In this document: piece after piece, positions 35,662-45,189 of the stretch
How the letters are laid out: the number at the start of each line of letters is the position of its first letter
Position numbering within the stretch: position 1 is the first letter of the stretch
Notes under the pieces: generated by a model
Database searches by the model: none
The model's input: only the letters and a program-made list of their open reading frames with translations
Told to the model about the DNA's origin: nothing
From: CALCNS01 sp964425745
Lineage (GTDB): Bacteria > Bacillota > JAAYKD01
Assembly (NCBI GenBank): GCA_964425745.1
Contig: CAYRNW010000004.1
Coordinates: 62,001-126,000 of the forward strand
Direction of reading: 5' to 3'
DNA: 64,000 bases
Program-made: the position numbers and the translations under genes

Positions 35662-36768
35662 ATGGATGTTCAAGCGTATCGTAAACTTTTCCCCGTCACT
35701 CAAAATTATGTATTTTTAAACAATGCTGCAGAATCCCCGCTCAATGAACCCTTCCGCCTAAAACTAGAGGACTATTTAAAGGTCTGCTCCACTGCCCCGC
35801 AAGAGAAGCCCTCTACCGTGCGCGAGGAGGTTCGAGCTCGTTTAGCCCAACTGCTTGGCGGCTCAGCAGACGAATACGCCTTGGTCACCAGCACCGGTGT
35901 TGGGGTTAGCATTGTCGCGGCTGGGTATCCTTGGCAAGAGGGAGACAATATTGTAGTTCCCGCTGACGAACATTGGAACAATACCTTTCCCTGGCTGGCG
36001 TTACGAGAAAAAAATGTGGATGTGCGTATTGTGCCCGTGGATGAGCATAATCGCATTAAAGTTGAAGATGTGGCCGCTCGAGTCGATGCCAACACTAAAA
36101 TCGTGGCTGCAGCAGCGGTTCGGTTCAATTCTGGATTTCGCAGTGATTTAAAAGCCCTGAGTAGCCTAGCACACAAGGTGGGAGCCCTATTTTTGGTCGA
36201 CGGTATTCAAGCTACCGGAGTGATGCCTTTGAATGTTGAAAAAGATGGCATCGATATCCTCTGCTGCGCCGGCTTTAAATGGTTGCTCGGTATGCCCGGC
36301 ACCGGCTTTTTATATGTGCGTTCCGATGTGCAACGCCGAATCAACCCCAGCATGCCTGGCATGTTCGCTGCCGAGAATATCTTTACCGATTTGAATTATC
36401 ATGAAGACGCCCGCCGCTTTGAGACCGGCTCCATTGCCTATTCTTTATTCCATGCCTGGACGGCAGGGCTGGATATTCTGCTCGAAGTCGGCGTTGAGAA
36501 TATCTACACTCGTGTCATGCATTTGATCGACCTGCTGATTAAGGGCATTCGCGCCAAAGGTCATACATTATTATCCCCCGTGGAAACACAGGCCGAACGT
36601 TCTTCGATTTTGATTTTCAGTGTCGGCGATGCTGCAGCCAACAAAGCCTTATACACCGCCTTGCGTGTTAAGGGAATTATCGTTACCTACCGCTCCGGCA
36701 CGATTCGTGTCAGCCCCTCCTTCTTCAATACCGAAGAGGAGATTGCTGCATTCGTAGAGGCGATTTAA
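35662..36768 (+). CDS. Class V aminotransferase (cysteine desulfurase/epimerase-like)
   Basis: A 368-residue fold-type I PLP enzyme. Visible: 'FLNNAAESPLNEP' at the start, substrate/PLP aspartate block 'GALFLVDGIQATGVMPLNV' (~180, read in part), PLP lysine in 'CCAGFKWLLGMPGTGFLYV' (~213), and 'RRFETGSIAYSLFHAW' (~252). These are class V features shared by isopenicillin N epimerase-like and cysteine-desulfurase-like enzymes. No catalytic cysteine loop is evident, so desulfurase activity is doubtful. Single gene, RBS AGAGGAGGAAA. The substrate is not known. Confidence 0.83.
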   Translation: MDVQAYRKLFPVTQNYVFLNNAAESPLNEPFRLKLEDYLKVCSTAPQEKPSTVREEVRARLAQLLGGSADEYALVTSTGVGVSIVAAGYPWQEGDNIVVPADEHWNNTFPWLALREKNVDVRIVPVDEHNRIKVEDVAARVDANTKIVAAAAVRFNSGFRSDLKALSSLAHKVGALFLVDGIQATGVMPLNVEKDGIDILCCAGFKWLLGMPGTGFLYVRSDVQRRINPSMPGMFAAENIFTDLNYHEDARRFETGSIAYSLFHAWTAGLDILLEVGVENIYTRVMHLIDLLIKGIRAKGHTLLSPVETQAERSSILIFSVGDAAANKALYTALRVKGIIVTYRSGTIRVSPSFFNTEEEIAAFVEAI

Positions 36769-36840
36769 ACCCAAATTCACAGGGTTCGCAGGTTTTCAGG
36801 TTATCAGATCCTCAGAATCACTAATCACTTAATAAAAAAA

Positions 36841-36879
36841 CGGAACACCTCGAAAAAAATCGAAGTGTTCCGTCTTTTT
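36841..36879. terminator. Bidirectional terminator between convergent genes
   Basis: Stem CGGAACACCTCG (36841-36852) with CGAAGTGTTCCG (36861-36872), one mismatch-type G-U, loop A-rich; A-run on the left and T-run on the right serve both strands. Confidence 0.88.
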
Positions 36880-37614
36880 TTATTCTTCCGGTGCTTCCCC
36901 TTTGCGAGCGGCTGCAATGACTGCAAAGTACGGTTGCAGTTGATCTCTGCGAACTTGAAGCTTTTGTAAATAGGCATCGGCTAAGGCTTTTTGAAAAGCC
37001 TTCAAAGCTTCCGGGTCCGGCACTGGTTCGGGCACTTGGCTGTATTGGATTAAGAAAACGGTGCGAGCAATGTCGTAAAGCGCTGGTCCTTTGCAGACAT
37101 TCATAAAGTCGAGTACCACACTTTTGTCTTCGTGAATCATGATATTACCAGGGTGAAAATCGCCATGACAGAGTTGCTTGCCTTCGGGCAAATCCTTCAA
37201 TTGATGCAGGGCTACTTCACGTTCGGTTTGGCTCAAAGCTGTCGCTTTTTCAATGCCCCAACGCAAGAACCCTTTGTACGACGGTAGCTCATCCAGCTGA
37301 TTTTGCATGATCAATGGATGGAGCTCTGCTAACCTTGCAGCACACCCTTCTGCATCTAGGGTTCTCAGCACCCACTCTAAGAGCGATTCTCCCAAGACGT
37401 GGTCATAGACAATACCATAGCGATGTTGCCAAGAGATCATTTCATAGGCTTTCGGCTTAGGAAAGTTCAGGGTATTTAGCAGCTGGCCTAACCGAAATTC
37501 CTTTTCCACAGCACTTTGCGGGTAACCCGGAATAAAGAGTTTCAGCACTTTCCCTGCTTCCCAGGTATAGACTTCTGCGGTTCTACCGATACCGATTATT
37601 TTATGCTCAGTCAT
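36880..37614 (-). CDS. Aminoglycoside phosphotransferase/choline-kinase-like protein
   Basis: A 244-residue kinase-fold protein. 'EVYTWEAGKVLKLFIPG' is the nucleotide-binding lysine region (~25), 'LCHGDFHPGNIMIH' is the Brenner catalytic motif (~150), and 'VVLDFMN' the metal-binding aspartate (~165). Such small-molecule kinases act on antibiotics, sugars or choline; the substrate cannot be read from sequence. The C terminus is slightly short and charged. It lies 8 bp after the 2-hydroxyacid dehydrogenase gene, so they share a transcript. Confidence 0.8.
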   Translation of the reverse strand: MTEHKIIGIGRTAEVYTWEAGKVLKLFIPGYPQSAVEKEFRLGQLLNTLNFPKPKAYEMISWQHRYGIVYDHVLGESLLEWVLRTLDAEGCAARLAELHPLIMQNQLDELPSYKGFLRWGIEKATALSQTEREVALHQLKDLPEGKQLCHGDFHPGNIMIHEDKSVVLDFMNVCKGPALYDIARTVFLIQYSQVPEPVPDPEALKAFQKALADAYLQKLQVRRDQLQPYFAVIAAARKGEAPEE

Positions 37615-37622
37615 ACGATCGC

Positions 37623-38615
37623 CTACCCTAATACTTCGTCTAAAAGCGCTTCACCCTTGGCAAAGCGGACTGCATTTTCTACCACTTCCACCAATTCTTT
37701 GCGCTTGCCTTCAAAGCTCATATCGGCCGCATGGGGTGTAATCACTACATTCTCTAACGAGAACAGCTCTTTGATCAGGGGGTTCTCTAAGCCCCCGGTG
37801 GTGCGCACTTCCACTTCGTGCTCCACCACATCAATGCCGGCGCCCCAAATCCATCCTTCTTTCAACGCAGTGACTAAATCCTGGTCTACCACTACTTTGC
37901 CGCGGGAAATATTAATATAAATCGCGGTCGGTTTCATCATTTTGAACTTTTCGGCATTCATAAACCCTGTGGTCTCTGCCGTAAGTGGGGTGTTGGTGGT
38001 TACGAAATCGGCTGTGCGTAGCAGGGTTTCTAAATCGACAAAGGTGGCGTTGCATTCTTTCTCGAAGGCGGGGTTGGGTTTGCGGTTGTGGTAGATCACC
38101 TTCATATTAAAACCAGCTGCCTTGCGAGCAATATCTTGGCCAATGCTACCTGCACCAATAATGCCGAGCGTCGCACCGGTCAGATCCATGCCTAAACGAC
38201 CGCCGTCGCCATGTTGCCATTGCCCAGTTTTAGCGCGGGTGTTGCGAGCTGGTATCATTTTTGCCACCGCCAACATGAGGGCTAAAGCGTGCTCGGAACA
38301 GACATCGCGTTTGGCCCAAGCGTTATTGGAAAAACGGATTCCTTTGGCGCGGGCATGAGCAACATCGAAGCCGTCGTAACCTGCCGAAGTGCTGGAAATG
38401 TATTTGAGGGTGGTCAATTGATCGACGACTTGTTTGTTGAAACGGGCAGTTCCACAAATAGCGACATCGACTCCATTGAGCCAGGAAACCAATTCATTGC
38501 CGGTGGGCAGCGCGTGCAGTTCGTCAACTTCGTTGCAAACAACATCGTAGTAGGGTTCCAGTTGATCTAAATACTCGCGGTCCAGTTGTTTTTCAATATA
38601 GAGTTTCATTTTCAT
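37623..38615 (-). CDS. D-isomer-specific 2-hydroxyacid dehydrogenase
   Basis: A 330-residue NAD-dependent oxidoreductase. The NAD site is 'TLGIIGAGSIGQDIARKAAGF' type at ~150 (read in part). Catalytic residues: Arg in 'INISRGKVVVDQDLV' (~237), Glu in 'GIDVVEHE' (~265) and His in 'VVITPHAADMSFEG' (~297). The substrate-binding N-terminal lobe has 'ISSTSAGYDGFDV'. Family members reduce 2-ketoacids or oxidise D-hydroxyacids such as glycerate or lactate. Two Met codons two residues apart could both start the protein. Confidence 0.9.
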   Translation of the reverse strand: MKMKLYIEKQLDREYLDQLEPYYDVVCNEVDELHALPTGNELVSWLNGVDVAICGTARFNKQVVDQLTTLKYISSTSAGYDGFDVAHARAKGIRFSNNAWAKRDVCSEHALALMLAVAKMIPARNTRAKTGQWQHGDGGRLGMDLTGATLGIIGAGSIGQDIARKAAGFNMKVIYHNRKPNPAFEKECNATFVDLETLLRTADFVTTNTPLTAETTGFMNAEKFKMMKPTAIYINISRGKVVVDQDLVTALKEGWIWGAGIDVVEHEVEVRTTGGLENPLIKELFSLENVVITPHAADMSFEGKRKELVEVVENAVRFAKGEALLDEVLG

Positions 38616-38686
38616 AAGAATACCCTCCCTGTTTGAATATTGTTAATTTCAACTTGAAGGACCAATTTCCTTCTGTGTACAAAGGA

Positions 38687-38712
38687 AAAGCTTCCCAAAA
38701 TTAGGAAGCTTT
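38687..38712 (-). terminator. Intrinsic terminator after the stalk/WG-repeat gene
   Basis: AAAGCTTCC (38687-38695) with GGAAGCTTT (38704-38712), 8-nt loop, T-rich on the - strand exit side (rich in A on +). About 27 bp past the stop at 38739. Confidence 0.7.
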
Positions 38713-38738
38713 GTTGTTGAACGCTTACAGGACAAAAT

Positions 38739-40607
38739 TTATCTGGAATTCCAATTTTCTAGTACTGTATAAGCGAAGGAGGTTGAAATACTGAGCCAAC
38801 ATTCAGTAACACTAACGTCGGTCCAGGTGGGTTTGGCCATGGCGATAAGAGCATTGGCGCGGTTGATGTATTTACCCAAATCATAAAAGCTCTGGCCCTT
38901 GTATTCCGGATCCCAAATGGCATTGATTTGATTATAGATCTCTTGAGAAATCGCCAATTGCTTCTTCAAATCGGTGAGATCGACACGCTCCTGCATATTT
39001 CCGGCTGTATAAATACGTGTGTTGGCAAAACCCGGATCGTTCAACTCATTATAATCGTTCTTGATTCCGTTGTAGGGATCATGAGAAGTTAAAAACGTAT
39101 ACCCCACCGCAGCAATATCTTTGCCACTGCTTTCCATGAGTCCGTACATTGAAGTCCCTGCAGCATCATGTTGGAAATACCAAATCGCTTCGCCCCCTGC
39201 AAAATAGACCTGATGCACATAGTTCAAGATTTTTACACCAGAAGAATTGATCACACTTTTACTATCCCACGGGGAATCCGATTCCAGCACTATGAAATAA
39301 AGTGAGGTATCGGTATAAACGGTTTCAATTCCATAATAGCCGCCTCTTCTTACGATTTCCACGTTCTTACTGTTGACCACACCTTCCATAACCGGATAGG
39401 TGGCGTTTTCAACAAGGAAGAATCCGTAGCCCAAAGGTACAATTTTGCCATAGAGGTTACCATAGGCACTGCGGAATGCAGCTTCGTCAGCAGCGTCGGC
39501 AGCGGTAAGATTCTTGGTTTCTACCCAATCATCTTTGTAATCCCAGTAGCCGTTATGTCTGGCAAGCACATCTTCCGGGAGAGTAATATATTCATTGGTC
39601 GGCCAGAACCTGACCCGTCCGTCTCCACCAAAAACAGCATTGAGATTATCGGCTTTCTCCCAGACGACCTTACCGGTCGTATCGATAAGCAGGGTATAGA
39701 TTACACCATTTCTCATTTCATGAACACAAGCAACGCCATACTTGAAGGCCGAGACATTGAAATACTTCTCCGGAATGATCATATTTCCAGCCGGATCAAT
39801 GTATCCGTATTTGGTTTCATTATTATAGTAACTAGAACTGGCTTCTTCTTCGGTAGCGGTTGTAACCGGCATGAGACCATTACTAAATCGTAATGTGCTC
39901 AGCACATCAAAATCAGCTCTGTAATTGGTCCTTAATACCGGTTTCATGGCGTCGTTCAATAGTGTCATAACATAATCCCAAGATTCCACGCTCTTGGCAC
40001 TCAAGCCAATAAAATAACCTTCTCCGGCAGGATAAATGATATTATCAAAATCATCGGTGTAATTAGGAGTCACCCAAACCGGAGTTTTCAAAGGAGCAAC
40101 ATAGGAAATGCTGGTATCTATACCGATGGTGGCAGAAGCCGCATCCCAGGTGACCCCAATGTCAAAGGTTTGACAAAGATCTCTCAATTTGAAAAAATTG
40201 TTATCATTAATGGTAAAAGCTCCCAAAATGATGCGCTTACCGTCTTTATAAATCGATGAGGAGTTGAAAAAGGCTGTTTTCTGAGCTCCGTCACCCATAA
40301 CCAACTCCGTTCCGGTTGCGACATAGCTTTTACCGGAAAGTAAATTGATTGCCCCCACAGAACCGTCCCATGTGACATTGAATTGCTTACTGCTTTCATT
40401 AACCACTTTAGCTATATCTCTTAGCTTAAAGTAATTGAAGCCGTCAATGTTGTAGGCCTCGAAATTGGTCAGTTCGCCATCGACTAAAACCCTAGATTTG
40501 TTGGAATTCACAGAAAAACTGGACCGTACTTCGGCTGCCACTGCAAGCCCTGAAATTACGATCAGAACTAAAAGTATAAGGAATCCATTGACCCGCCATT
40601 TTCGCAT
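38739..40607 (-). CDS. Secreted stalk-domain (copper amine oxidase N-terminal type) and WG-repeat protein
   Basis: A 622-residue exported protein (signal helix ~6-26, cleavage near AVA-AEV). Two stalk-type repeats follow: 'VLVDGELTNFEAYNIDGFNYFKLRDIAKVV' (~40-75, read in parts) and 'FFKLRDLCQTFDIGVTWDAAS' (~140-160). From ~190 to 520 there are loosely repeated WG-type strands such as 'YGYIDPAGNMIIPEKY'. The 'stalk' family is a surface-linked module in Firmicutes, not an oxidase. No catalytic residues are seen. Lies downstream of an EAL-protein gene (70-bp gap). Function: probably an envelope or extracellular binding protein. Confidence 0.75.
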   Translation of the reverse strand: MRKWRVNGFLILLVLIVISGLAVAAEVRSSFSVNSNKSRVLVDGELTNFEAYNIDGFNYFKLRDIAKVVNESSKQFNVTWDGSVGAINLLSGKSYVATGTELVMGDGAQKTAFFNSSSIYKDGKRIILGAFTINDNNFFKLRDLCQTFDIGVTWDAASATIGIDTSISYVAPLKTPVWVTPNYTDDFDNIIYPAGEGYFIGLSAKSVESWDYVMTLLNDAMKPVLRTNYRADFDVLSTLRFSNGLMPVTTATEEEASSSYYNNETKYGYIDPAGNMIIPEKYFNVSAFKYGVACVHEMRNGVIYTLLIDTTGKVVWEKADNLNAVFGGDGRVRFWPTNEYITLPEDVLARHNGYWDYKDDWVETKNLTAADAADEAAFRSAYGNLYGKIVPLGYGFFLVENATYPVMEGVVNSKNVEIVRRGGYYGIETVYTDTSLYFIVLESDSPWDSKSVINSSGVKILNYVHQVYFAGGEAIWYFQHDAAGTSMYGLMESSGKDIAAVGYTFLTSHDPYNGIKNDYNELNDPGFANTRIYTAGNMQERVDLTDLKKQLAISQEIYNQINAIWDPEYKGQSFYDLGKYINRANALIAMAKPTWTDVSVTECWLSISTSFAYTVLENWNSR

Positions 40608-40677
40608 GCTGTAATCCTCCTCTATATCATTACAGCTCTATTCCTGTTCGGGGTTTGGATTCCTTTATTCTACTTGA

Positions 40678-42795
40678 TTATTTTTTCCAATTTCGTAACA
40701 TTTTTAGGGCATCTTCTTCGCTTAAACTTTTGGCAAAGTAAAAACCCTGCACCTGGTCACACCCATGCTCGATCAGATAATTGAGTTGCAACTCATCTTC
40801 TACCCCTTCTGCTACCACGCAGTGCCCCATTTTGTGAGCCATGGAAATGATATCTCCTAAAATCACTTTTTCCGGAGCAAGCTCACGAAGCTTCCAAACA
40901 AAGGCTTTATCAATCTTCAAGCTGTTGATATTCAGATCCTGTTCGCGAGCCAAGGAGGAATAGCCGGTGCCAAAATCATCGATGGCGATTTGAAAACCAT
41001 AATCCATGAGCGATTTCAGGATTCGATTCACCTCTTGATGACTGGAAATATAAATGGATTCCGTAATTTCCAAGCCAATTTGTTGAGGAGATACCTGCAT
41101 TTTTTTAACCAGGGTCGTAAGACTAACGTAAAAATCCGGTTTTAACAATTGTGTTGCAGAAAGATTAACCGCGACTTGAATTTCCTTTTCACCCAAATCC
41201 TCAAGCTTTTTTAGAAAAGTAAAGGCTTTGAGCAGAATATTTTGGCCAAGTTCGGTCATCAGTTTTGCTTTTTCAGCGACTGGGATAAACTCAACAGGAG
41301 AAATCCGACCTAAGGCTTCGGTCCGAATTCTGGCAAGAGCTTCAAAGCCACTGATCTTCCGGGTTTTCAGATCAATAATTGGCTGATACTCTAAATAGAA
41401 ACTGCTACAATCGATATCTGCTGCAATACAGGACAACTCCTGTTTGATTTTTTCTTCTCGATTGATTTCTGCTTCCATTGCAGCATCAAAAACACAGCAG
41501 GCAACGCCTTTATCATGAATGGTCAATGCCTTCTCCGATGCAATCAGCAATTTTTTCAATAATTGATTCACATCTTGCTCGTTAGCTGGGTCGATTTCTA
41601 AGATGCCAAGACCCCCATTCAAACGTTCCGCCACCAACATTGGTTCCAGCAAAGCGATGATCGCATCACGGAGGATTTGAATCTCTGCTTCTGCCTCTTC
41701 ACTACCATTGAACAAATAGAAGACAAACCGAGTTTCATGAGTGCTAAATAACAAACGATTCTTTGAGCTAAGAAAACGCAAGGTATCGGCAATCTGTTTC
41801 ATCAGTTCTTGCGTATAATGAAAGCCATAGGTCGTGGTCAGTATTTGTATGGAGCTGAGGTTTATGCTAAACAAAGCTCGCTTCCCCTGCGGTGGAAGCA
41901 ATCTGTGTTGAGACAACAATTTTTCCAAGGAAGAGCGGTTCAGTAATCCGGTCCAACGGTCATGCTCAGCATCATATTTCAAGCGATTCTCCATTTGTTT
42001 GCGATCGGTGATATCGATAATAATCCCTTCCAGCGTATCATACTCGCCTTGGGAATTTCGAATCCCTTCTCCCAGCTCCAAGACCCATTTGCGTTTTCCG
42101 CTCGCTGTTATAATTTCATACTCATACGAAAAGGAAAGATTGTGTGCAAAAACGCGCTCCCACTCGCGGCGAAGCAGCTCACGATATTCCGGGGCAATCA
42201 ACTCATTGAAGCTAAGATCCTTATTATCTAATAATCGTTCTGCCGCGTAACCGGTCAAATTGAAACAGCCTTCTGAAACATACTTCATTGTCCAATTGTC
42301 ATCATTTAAACACCGATACGCAAGTCCCGGTAAATGAGCCAACAAGACGGCCTTGCCTCGTTCACTTTCAACCAAAGCACTTTCCATGATTTTGCGGTCG
42401 GTAATGTCTTGAATCAAACTGACATGATTATATTGAAACCTTTCGCCAAGAATTAGGCGTGTTACCGTCATATGAACCCAAACAATCGAGCCATCCGGTC
42501 GAATAAACCGTTTCTCCATGGCGTAGTTGTCGATCTCTTCGGCTAAGAAGCGTGTGTAGTAGCGCAAATTCTCTGCAATATCATCGGGGTGTGTAATGCT
42601 TGCCCAGCCAACTCGACGAAGTTCTTCTTTACTTCTGCCTGTGATTTTTTCGTACATAGGGTTGATACGGAAGGTTTCAGCTTCTTCTGCTGTTTGGGCT
42701 TCCGAATTAAAAGAAATGGCAATCCCTATGGGTGATTGTTGAAAAATCGCATCATAAATATTGATCTGCCGGAGCAATCGCTCTTGATTCAGCAT
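40678..42795 (-). CDS. PAS-PAS-GGDEF(degenerate)-EAL c-di-GMP phosphodiesterase
   Basis: A 705-residue soluble protein: PAS/PAC at ~10-135 ('GRSKEELRRVGWASITHPDDI'-type, in part), PAS/PAC at ~150-270 ('VLELGEGIRNSQGEYDTLEGI'), a GGDEF domain with a lost signature ('THETRFVFYL'), and an EAL domain (~445-700). EAL keeps 'GFEALARI', 'NLSATQLL', 'EITESIYI', 'DDFGTGYSSL', 'AEGVEDELQ' and 'VQGFYFAKSL'. It should hydrolyse c-di-GMP under control of PAS-bound signals. This is the second phosphodiesterase near the Pel cluster, in a separate transcript. Confidence 0.88.
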   Translation of the reverse strand: MLNQERLLRQINIYDAIFQQSPIGIAISFNSEAQTAEEAETFRINPMYEKITGRSKEELRRVGWASITHPDDIAENLRYYTRFLAEEIDNYAMEKRFIRPDGSIVWVHMTVTRLILGERFQYNHVSLIQDITDRKIMESALVESERGKAVLLAHLPGLAYRCLNDDNWTMKYVSEGCFNLTGYAAERLLDNKDLSFNELIAPEYRELLRREWERVFAHNLSFSYEYEIITASGKRKWVLELGEGIRNSQGEYDTLEGIIIDITDRKQMENRLKYDAEHDRWTGLLNRSSLEKLLSQHRLLPPQGKRALFSINLSSIQILTTTYGFHYTQELMKQIADTLRFLSSKNRLLFSTHETRFVFYLFNGSEEAEAEIQILRDAIIALLEPMLVAERLNGGLGILEIDPANEQDVNQLLKKLLIASEKALTIHDKGVACCVFDAAMEAEINREEKIKQELSCIAADIDCSSFYLEYQPIIDLKTRKISGFEALARIRTEALGRISPVEFIPVAEKAKLMTELGQNILLKAFTFLKKLEDLGEKEIQVAVNLSATQLLKPDFYVSLTTLVKKMQVSPQQIGLEITESIYISSHQEVNRILKSLMDYGFQIAIDDFGTGYSSLAREQDLNINSLKIDKAFVWKLRELAPEKVILGDIISMAHKMGHCVVAEGVEDELQLNYLIEHGCDQVQGFYFAKSLSEEDALKMLRNWKK

Positions 42796-42905
42796 AAAAT
42801 GCCTCCGTTCCGAAGATAAATCGGCACAAGGAACGCTATTACCTTTCTATTATTTTCTGCCAAAATCCTGCAGAAAAAAAACAGAGTCTCAAGAACACAT
42901 CATTC

Positions 42906-44207
42906 CTAGATGCAGTAAGCCGCATATAATGGTATCGATCTCAGTCCATCTTCTTCTCCGAAATTTTTCAGAGAGAGCCGAATGGTATAAGCGGGATGAT
43001 ACGCACCCCGAAACACAGATAGACTTCTGGAACGAACGTGCTCGCCTTTTTTAACTTCAATCCCGATGATTTGATTCCCCTTTTGTAACACAAAGTCCAC
43101 CTCGGCTTGGCTGTTACTCTCCCAATAGTAAAGAGGATACCCACTGGCAGCGAACTGTTGGGCAACATAGTTTTCGGTTACTGCTCCCATAAAGGTGTTC
43201 CCTTCACCAAGGAGGATGGTTTGCTGTGACATTCCCGACATTGCTACCAACAAACCCGTGTCACCCATGTAAAGTTTAAAAGCAGATAACTCAGCGTACA
43301 CCGAAATTGGTTCTACCGCTTGATTAATCTTTTGGCATTTCAGAACAATTCCGGCAAGATGGAGCCATTCGATGGAAGAACCAAAAAGTGCCGTACTGCC
43401 TCCCTTTTGGATGACCTTGTACTGAAACTTTTTGTTTTCTTTTGCCAATTGAGCAGGGATAGACTGGTAGCAAGCTCTGATTTTTACGGTATCGGTAGGG
43501 CTTGAATACTTCGCCATATCTGCAACATAATTGTCTAAAATTTCGTTCTGAACTAAGGAGATGTCTATGAAACTCTTTTCTCTTAAGAATGCATTAATAC
43601 TGGCAGGCATACCGCCAACAATTACGTATTCTCTGTATAATTCGATTGCCTTCTGATGTAAGGCTTCCGGAAGTTTGCTCAACTGTTGAAAAGCATTTCT
43701 GATTTCTTCTTCCAAGAAGCTTTCCCCACGTGCCCAAAGATATTCCTCAAAATCAAGGGCATGGAGAACCAGTGTTTCAACTTTGCCAACCGGAAAAGAA
43801 TAGTGTTGCCGGTTGATAGCGACCCCAAGTAAACTTCCTGCAGCCGCAATGTGATATTGAGGTGTTTCCTCACAAAAGTATTTAAGCGAAGTCAGTGCTC
43901 GTTCGCAGGATTGGATTTCATCTAAGATTACCAGGGTCTCTCCGGGGATAATCTTTTCTCCAAAAGAAGATTCCAGATACCGCAGAATTCTTTCAGGTGT
44001 GATATTGTTGTCAAAGTAAGACGCGATGTTGAGATTTGTTTCTAAATTCACATAGACAACGTTGCTGAAATGTGCATTGCCAAAGTCTCTTAAAATATAG
44101 GTCTTTCCAACCTGTCTGGCTCCATTGATGAGAAGGGGTTTTCTGTCAATTGCTTTATTCTTCCAAGCAAGCAACGAGCTCTCGATTTTTCGTTTCATTC
44201 TATTCAC
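42906..44207 (-). CDS. AAA ATPase with DUF4143 domain
   Basis: A 433-residue protein: Walker A 'NGARQVGKTYILRDFG' (~25-40), Walker B 'ETLVILDEIQSCERAL' (~88-103), sensor-like 'YHIAAAGSLLGVAI', and a C-terminal DUF4143 restriction-endonuclease-like domain with 'ENYVAQQFAASGYPLYYWESNSQAEVDFVLQKGNQIIGIEVKKG' (read in parts; E-x-D-F-x-E-V-K pattern). The family is common in accessory DNA of anaerobes; roles are uncertain. A strong promoter within a 61-bp palindrome precedes it. Stand-alone gene. Confidence 0.88.
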   Translation of the reverse strand: MNRMKRKIESSLLAWKNKAIDRKPLLINGARQVGKTYILRDFGNAHFSNVVYVNLETNLNIASYFDNNITPERILRYLESSFGEKIIPGETLVILDEIQSCERALTSLKYFCEETPQYHIAAAGSLLGVAINRQHYSFPVGKVETLVLHALDFEEYLWARGESFLEEEIRNAFQQLSKLPEALHQKAIELYREYVIVGGMPASINAFLREKSFIDISLVQNEILDNYVADMAKYSSPTDTVKIRACYQSIPAQLAKENKKFQYKVIQKGGSTALFGSSIEWLHLAGIVLKCQKINQAVEPISVYAELSAFKLYMGDTGLLVAMSGMSQQTILLGEGNTFMGAVTENYVAQQFAASGYPLYYWESNSQAEVDFVLQKGNQIIGIEVKKGEHVRSRSLSVFRGAYHPAYTIRLSLKNFGEEDGLRSIPLYAAYCI

Positions 44208-44218
44208 CTCACGCCACT

Positions 44219-44247
44219 ATAATATATGAAAATGACAGTTAAGTCAA
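44219..44247 (-). promoter_or_regulatory. Promoter of the DUF4143 ATPase gene
   Basis: On the - strand TTGACT (44247-44242), 17-bp spacer, TATTAT (44224-44219). The -35 box and spacer are inside the left arm of the palindrome at 44231-44291. Confidence 0.75.
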
Positions 44248-44291
44248 GAAAAGTACGAATTTAACATACTTTTTTGGACTTAACTGTCATT
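44231..44291. repeat. 61-bp palindrome around the ATPase promoter
   Basis: Perfect 15-bp arms AATGACAGTTAAGTC (44231-44245) and GACTTAACTGTCATT (44277-44291). Inside them, after short imperfect pairing, AAAAGTA and TACTTTT extend the stem. It could be an operator for autoregulation or a small palindromic mobile element. Confidence 0.85.
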
Positions 44292-44325
44292 CGTGTTGGG
44301 GCTCACCGTTTCCCAAGGACTACCC

Positions 44326-45078
44326 CTAAATCTCTAAAAACAGTTTCAGCATGAAAGAAATCAAGAATGTCACCAACATCATAGAAAAACTTTTCAACCC
44401 ATACCAGTTATTCTTTGCTTTCTGAATCTTCCAATCTACCGCTTGATAACGTGTCAGATAATTCGTGGGCTCAAGTGTTGCTAAAAACGCTTTTTGGGGC
44501 TGCACGTTTAGGATCCTTTGAAACAGATCCACAAAAAAACTGACCAATAACCCTATTAGAAAAAAGTAGTCCTTAGAAGATTTTTTGAAACTGGGGATAC
44601 TATACATAATATAGGCGGCCACAAGGATGACGGCAACCTCGAAAAGAATCGGCAAGTAGAAGTTAGACCGGGCTGTTTTAATGGGAGCATAGTTGAGATT
44701 GTTTCTCCAAAACCAGTCATCCATAGCATTCTTATCTTCCGTAACAAAGATGTGGAAAACAACATCTTTCTCAAACCAATTTTTATTCATAGAAGTAACC
44801 AACTTCCAGCCAGCGCGTTCCAAGGTTCCTTGAAGAGATGCATCCAACTGTGTCGGACCTAGAAGAAGGCGATACGTCAGCTCTTTCGACATCGATTTTT
44901 CATAGGTAAACGAATAATTGTTAGCAGAAATCTGTTTCAGTTCAAAACCCTCTTTGGCCTGATCCGCTAAGAAAGACTCCAATTCCCGAACATAAAAAGG
45001 GCTAAACGGAACAGGTCTCGAGACTTCGTTCTCGTTTTTTGGCACAACTCGCTCGGTTCGAATAAACAACTCTGCCAT
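44326..45078 (-). CDS. DUF2812 domain membrane protein
   Basis: A 250-residue protein. The N-terminal ~125 residues match the DUF2812 plan ('ESFLADQAKEGFELK', 'YSFTYEKSMSKELTYRL', 'LERAGWKLVTSM..NWFEKDVVFHIFV', read in parts), followed by three hydrophobic helices (~145-165, 175-192, 225-248). In related bacteria DUF2812 proteins sit near PadR regulators and membrane transporters; no PadR gene is here. It is 112 bp from the last ABC gene of the peptide region and may be its own unit. Confidence 0.75.
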   Translation of the reverse strand: MAELFIRTERVVPKNENEVSRPVPFSPFYVRELESFLADQAKEGFELKQISANNYSFTYEKSMSKELTYRLLLGPTQLDASLQGTLERAGWKLVTSMNKNWFEKDVVFHIFVTEDKNAMDDWFWRNNLNYAPIKTARSNFYLPILFEVAVILVAAYIMYSIPSFKKSSKDYFFLIGLLVSFFVDLFQRILNVQPQKAFLATLEPTNYLTRYQAVDWKIQKAKNNWYGLKSFSMMLVTFLISFMLKLFLEI

Positions 45079-45189
45079 GGAGATTCACCGCCCTAACGTT
45101 TTTGGATACTCGATTTTGTGTTTGCACTTTATTTCACCGAAAGAGTGGTAAACTCCTCTGTTTTTCCTCAAATTGCTTCTGTTAAAATC

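Noticed and set aside
35662..36768. Cysteine desulfurase of Fe-S assembly
   Set aside because: No catalytic Cys loop is evident and no suf/isc genes are adjacent, so only the class V fold is claimed.
38739..40607. A true copper amine oxidase
   Set aside because: Only the small stalk-type N-terminal module is present; the catalytic domain and topaquinone site are absent.
42796..42905. c-di-GMP riboswitch before the PAS-EAL gene
   Set aside because: The leader is short and lacks the conserved GEMM-I or GEMM-II cores; only weak promoter-like boxes are seen.
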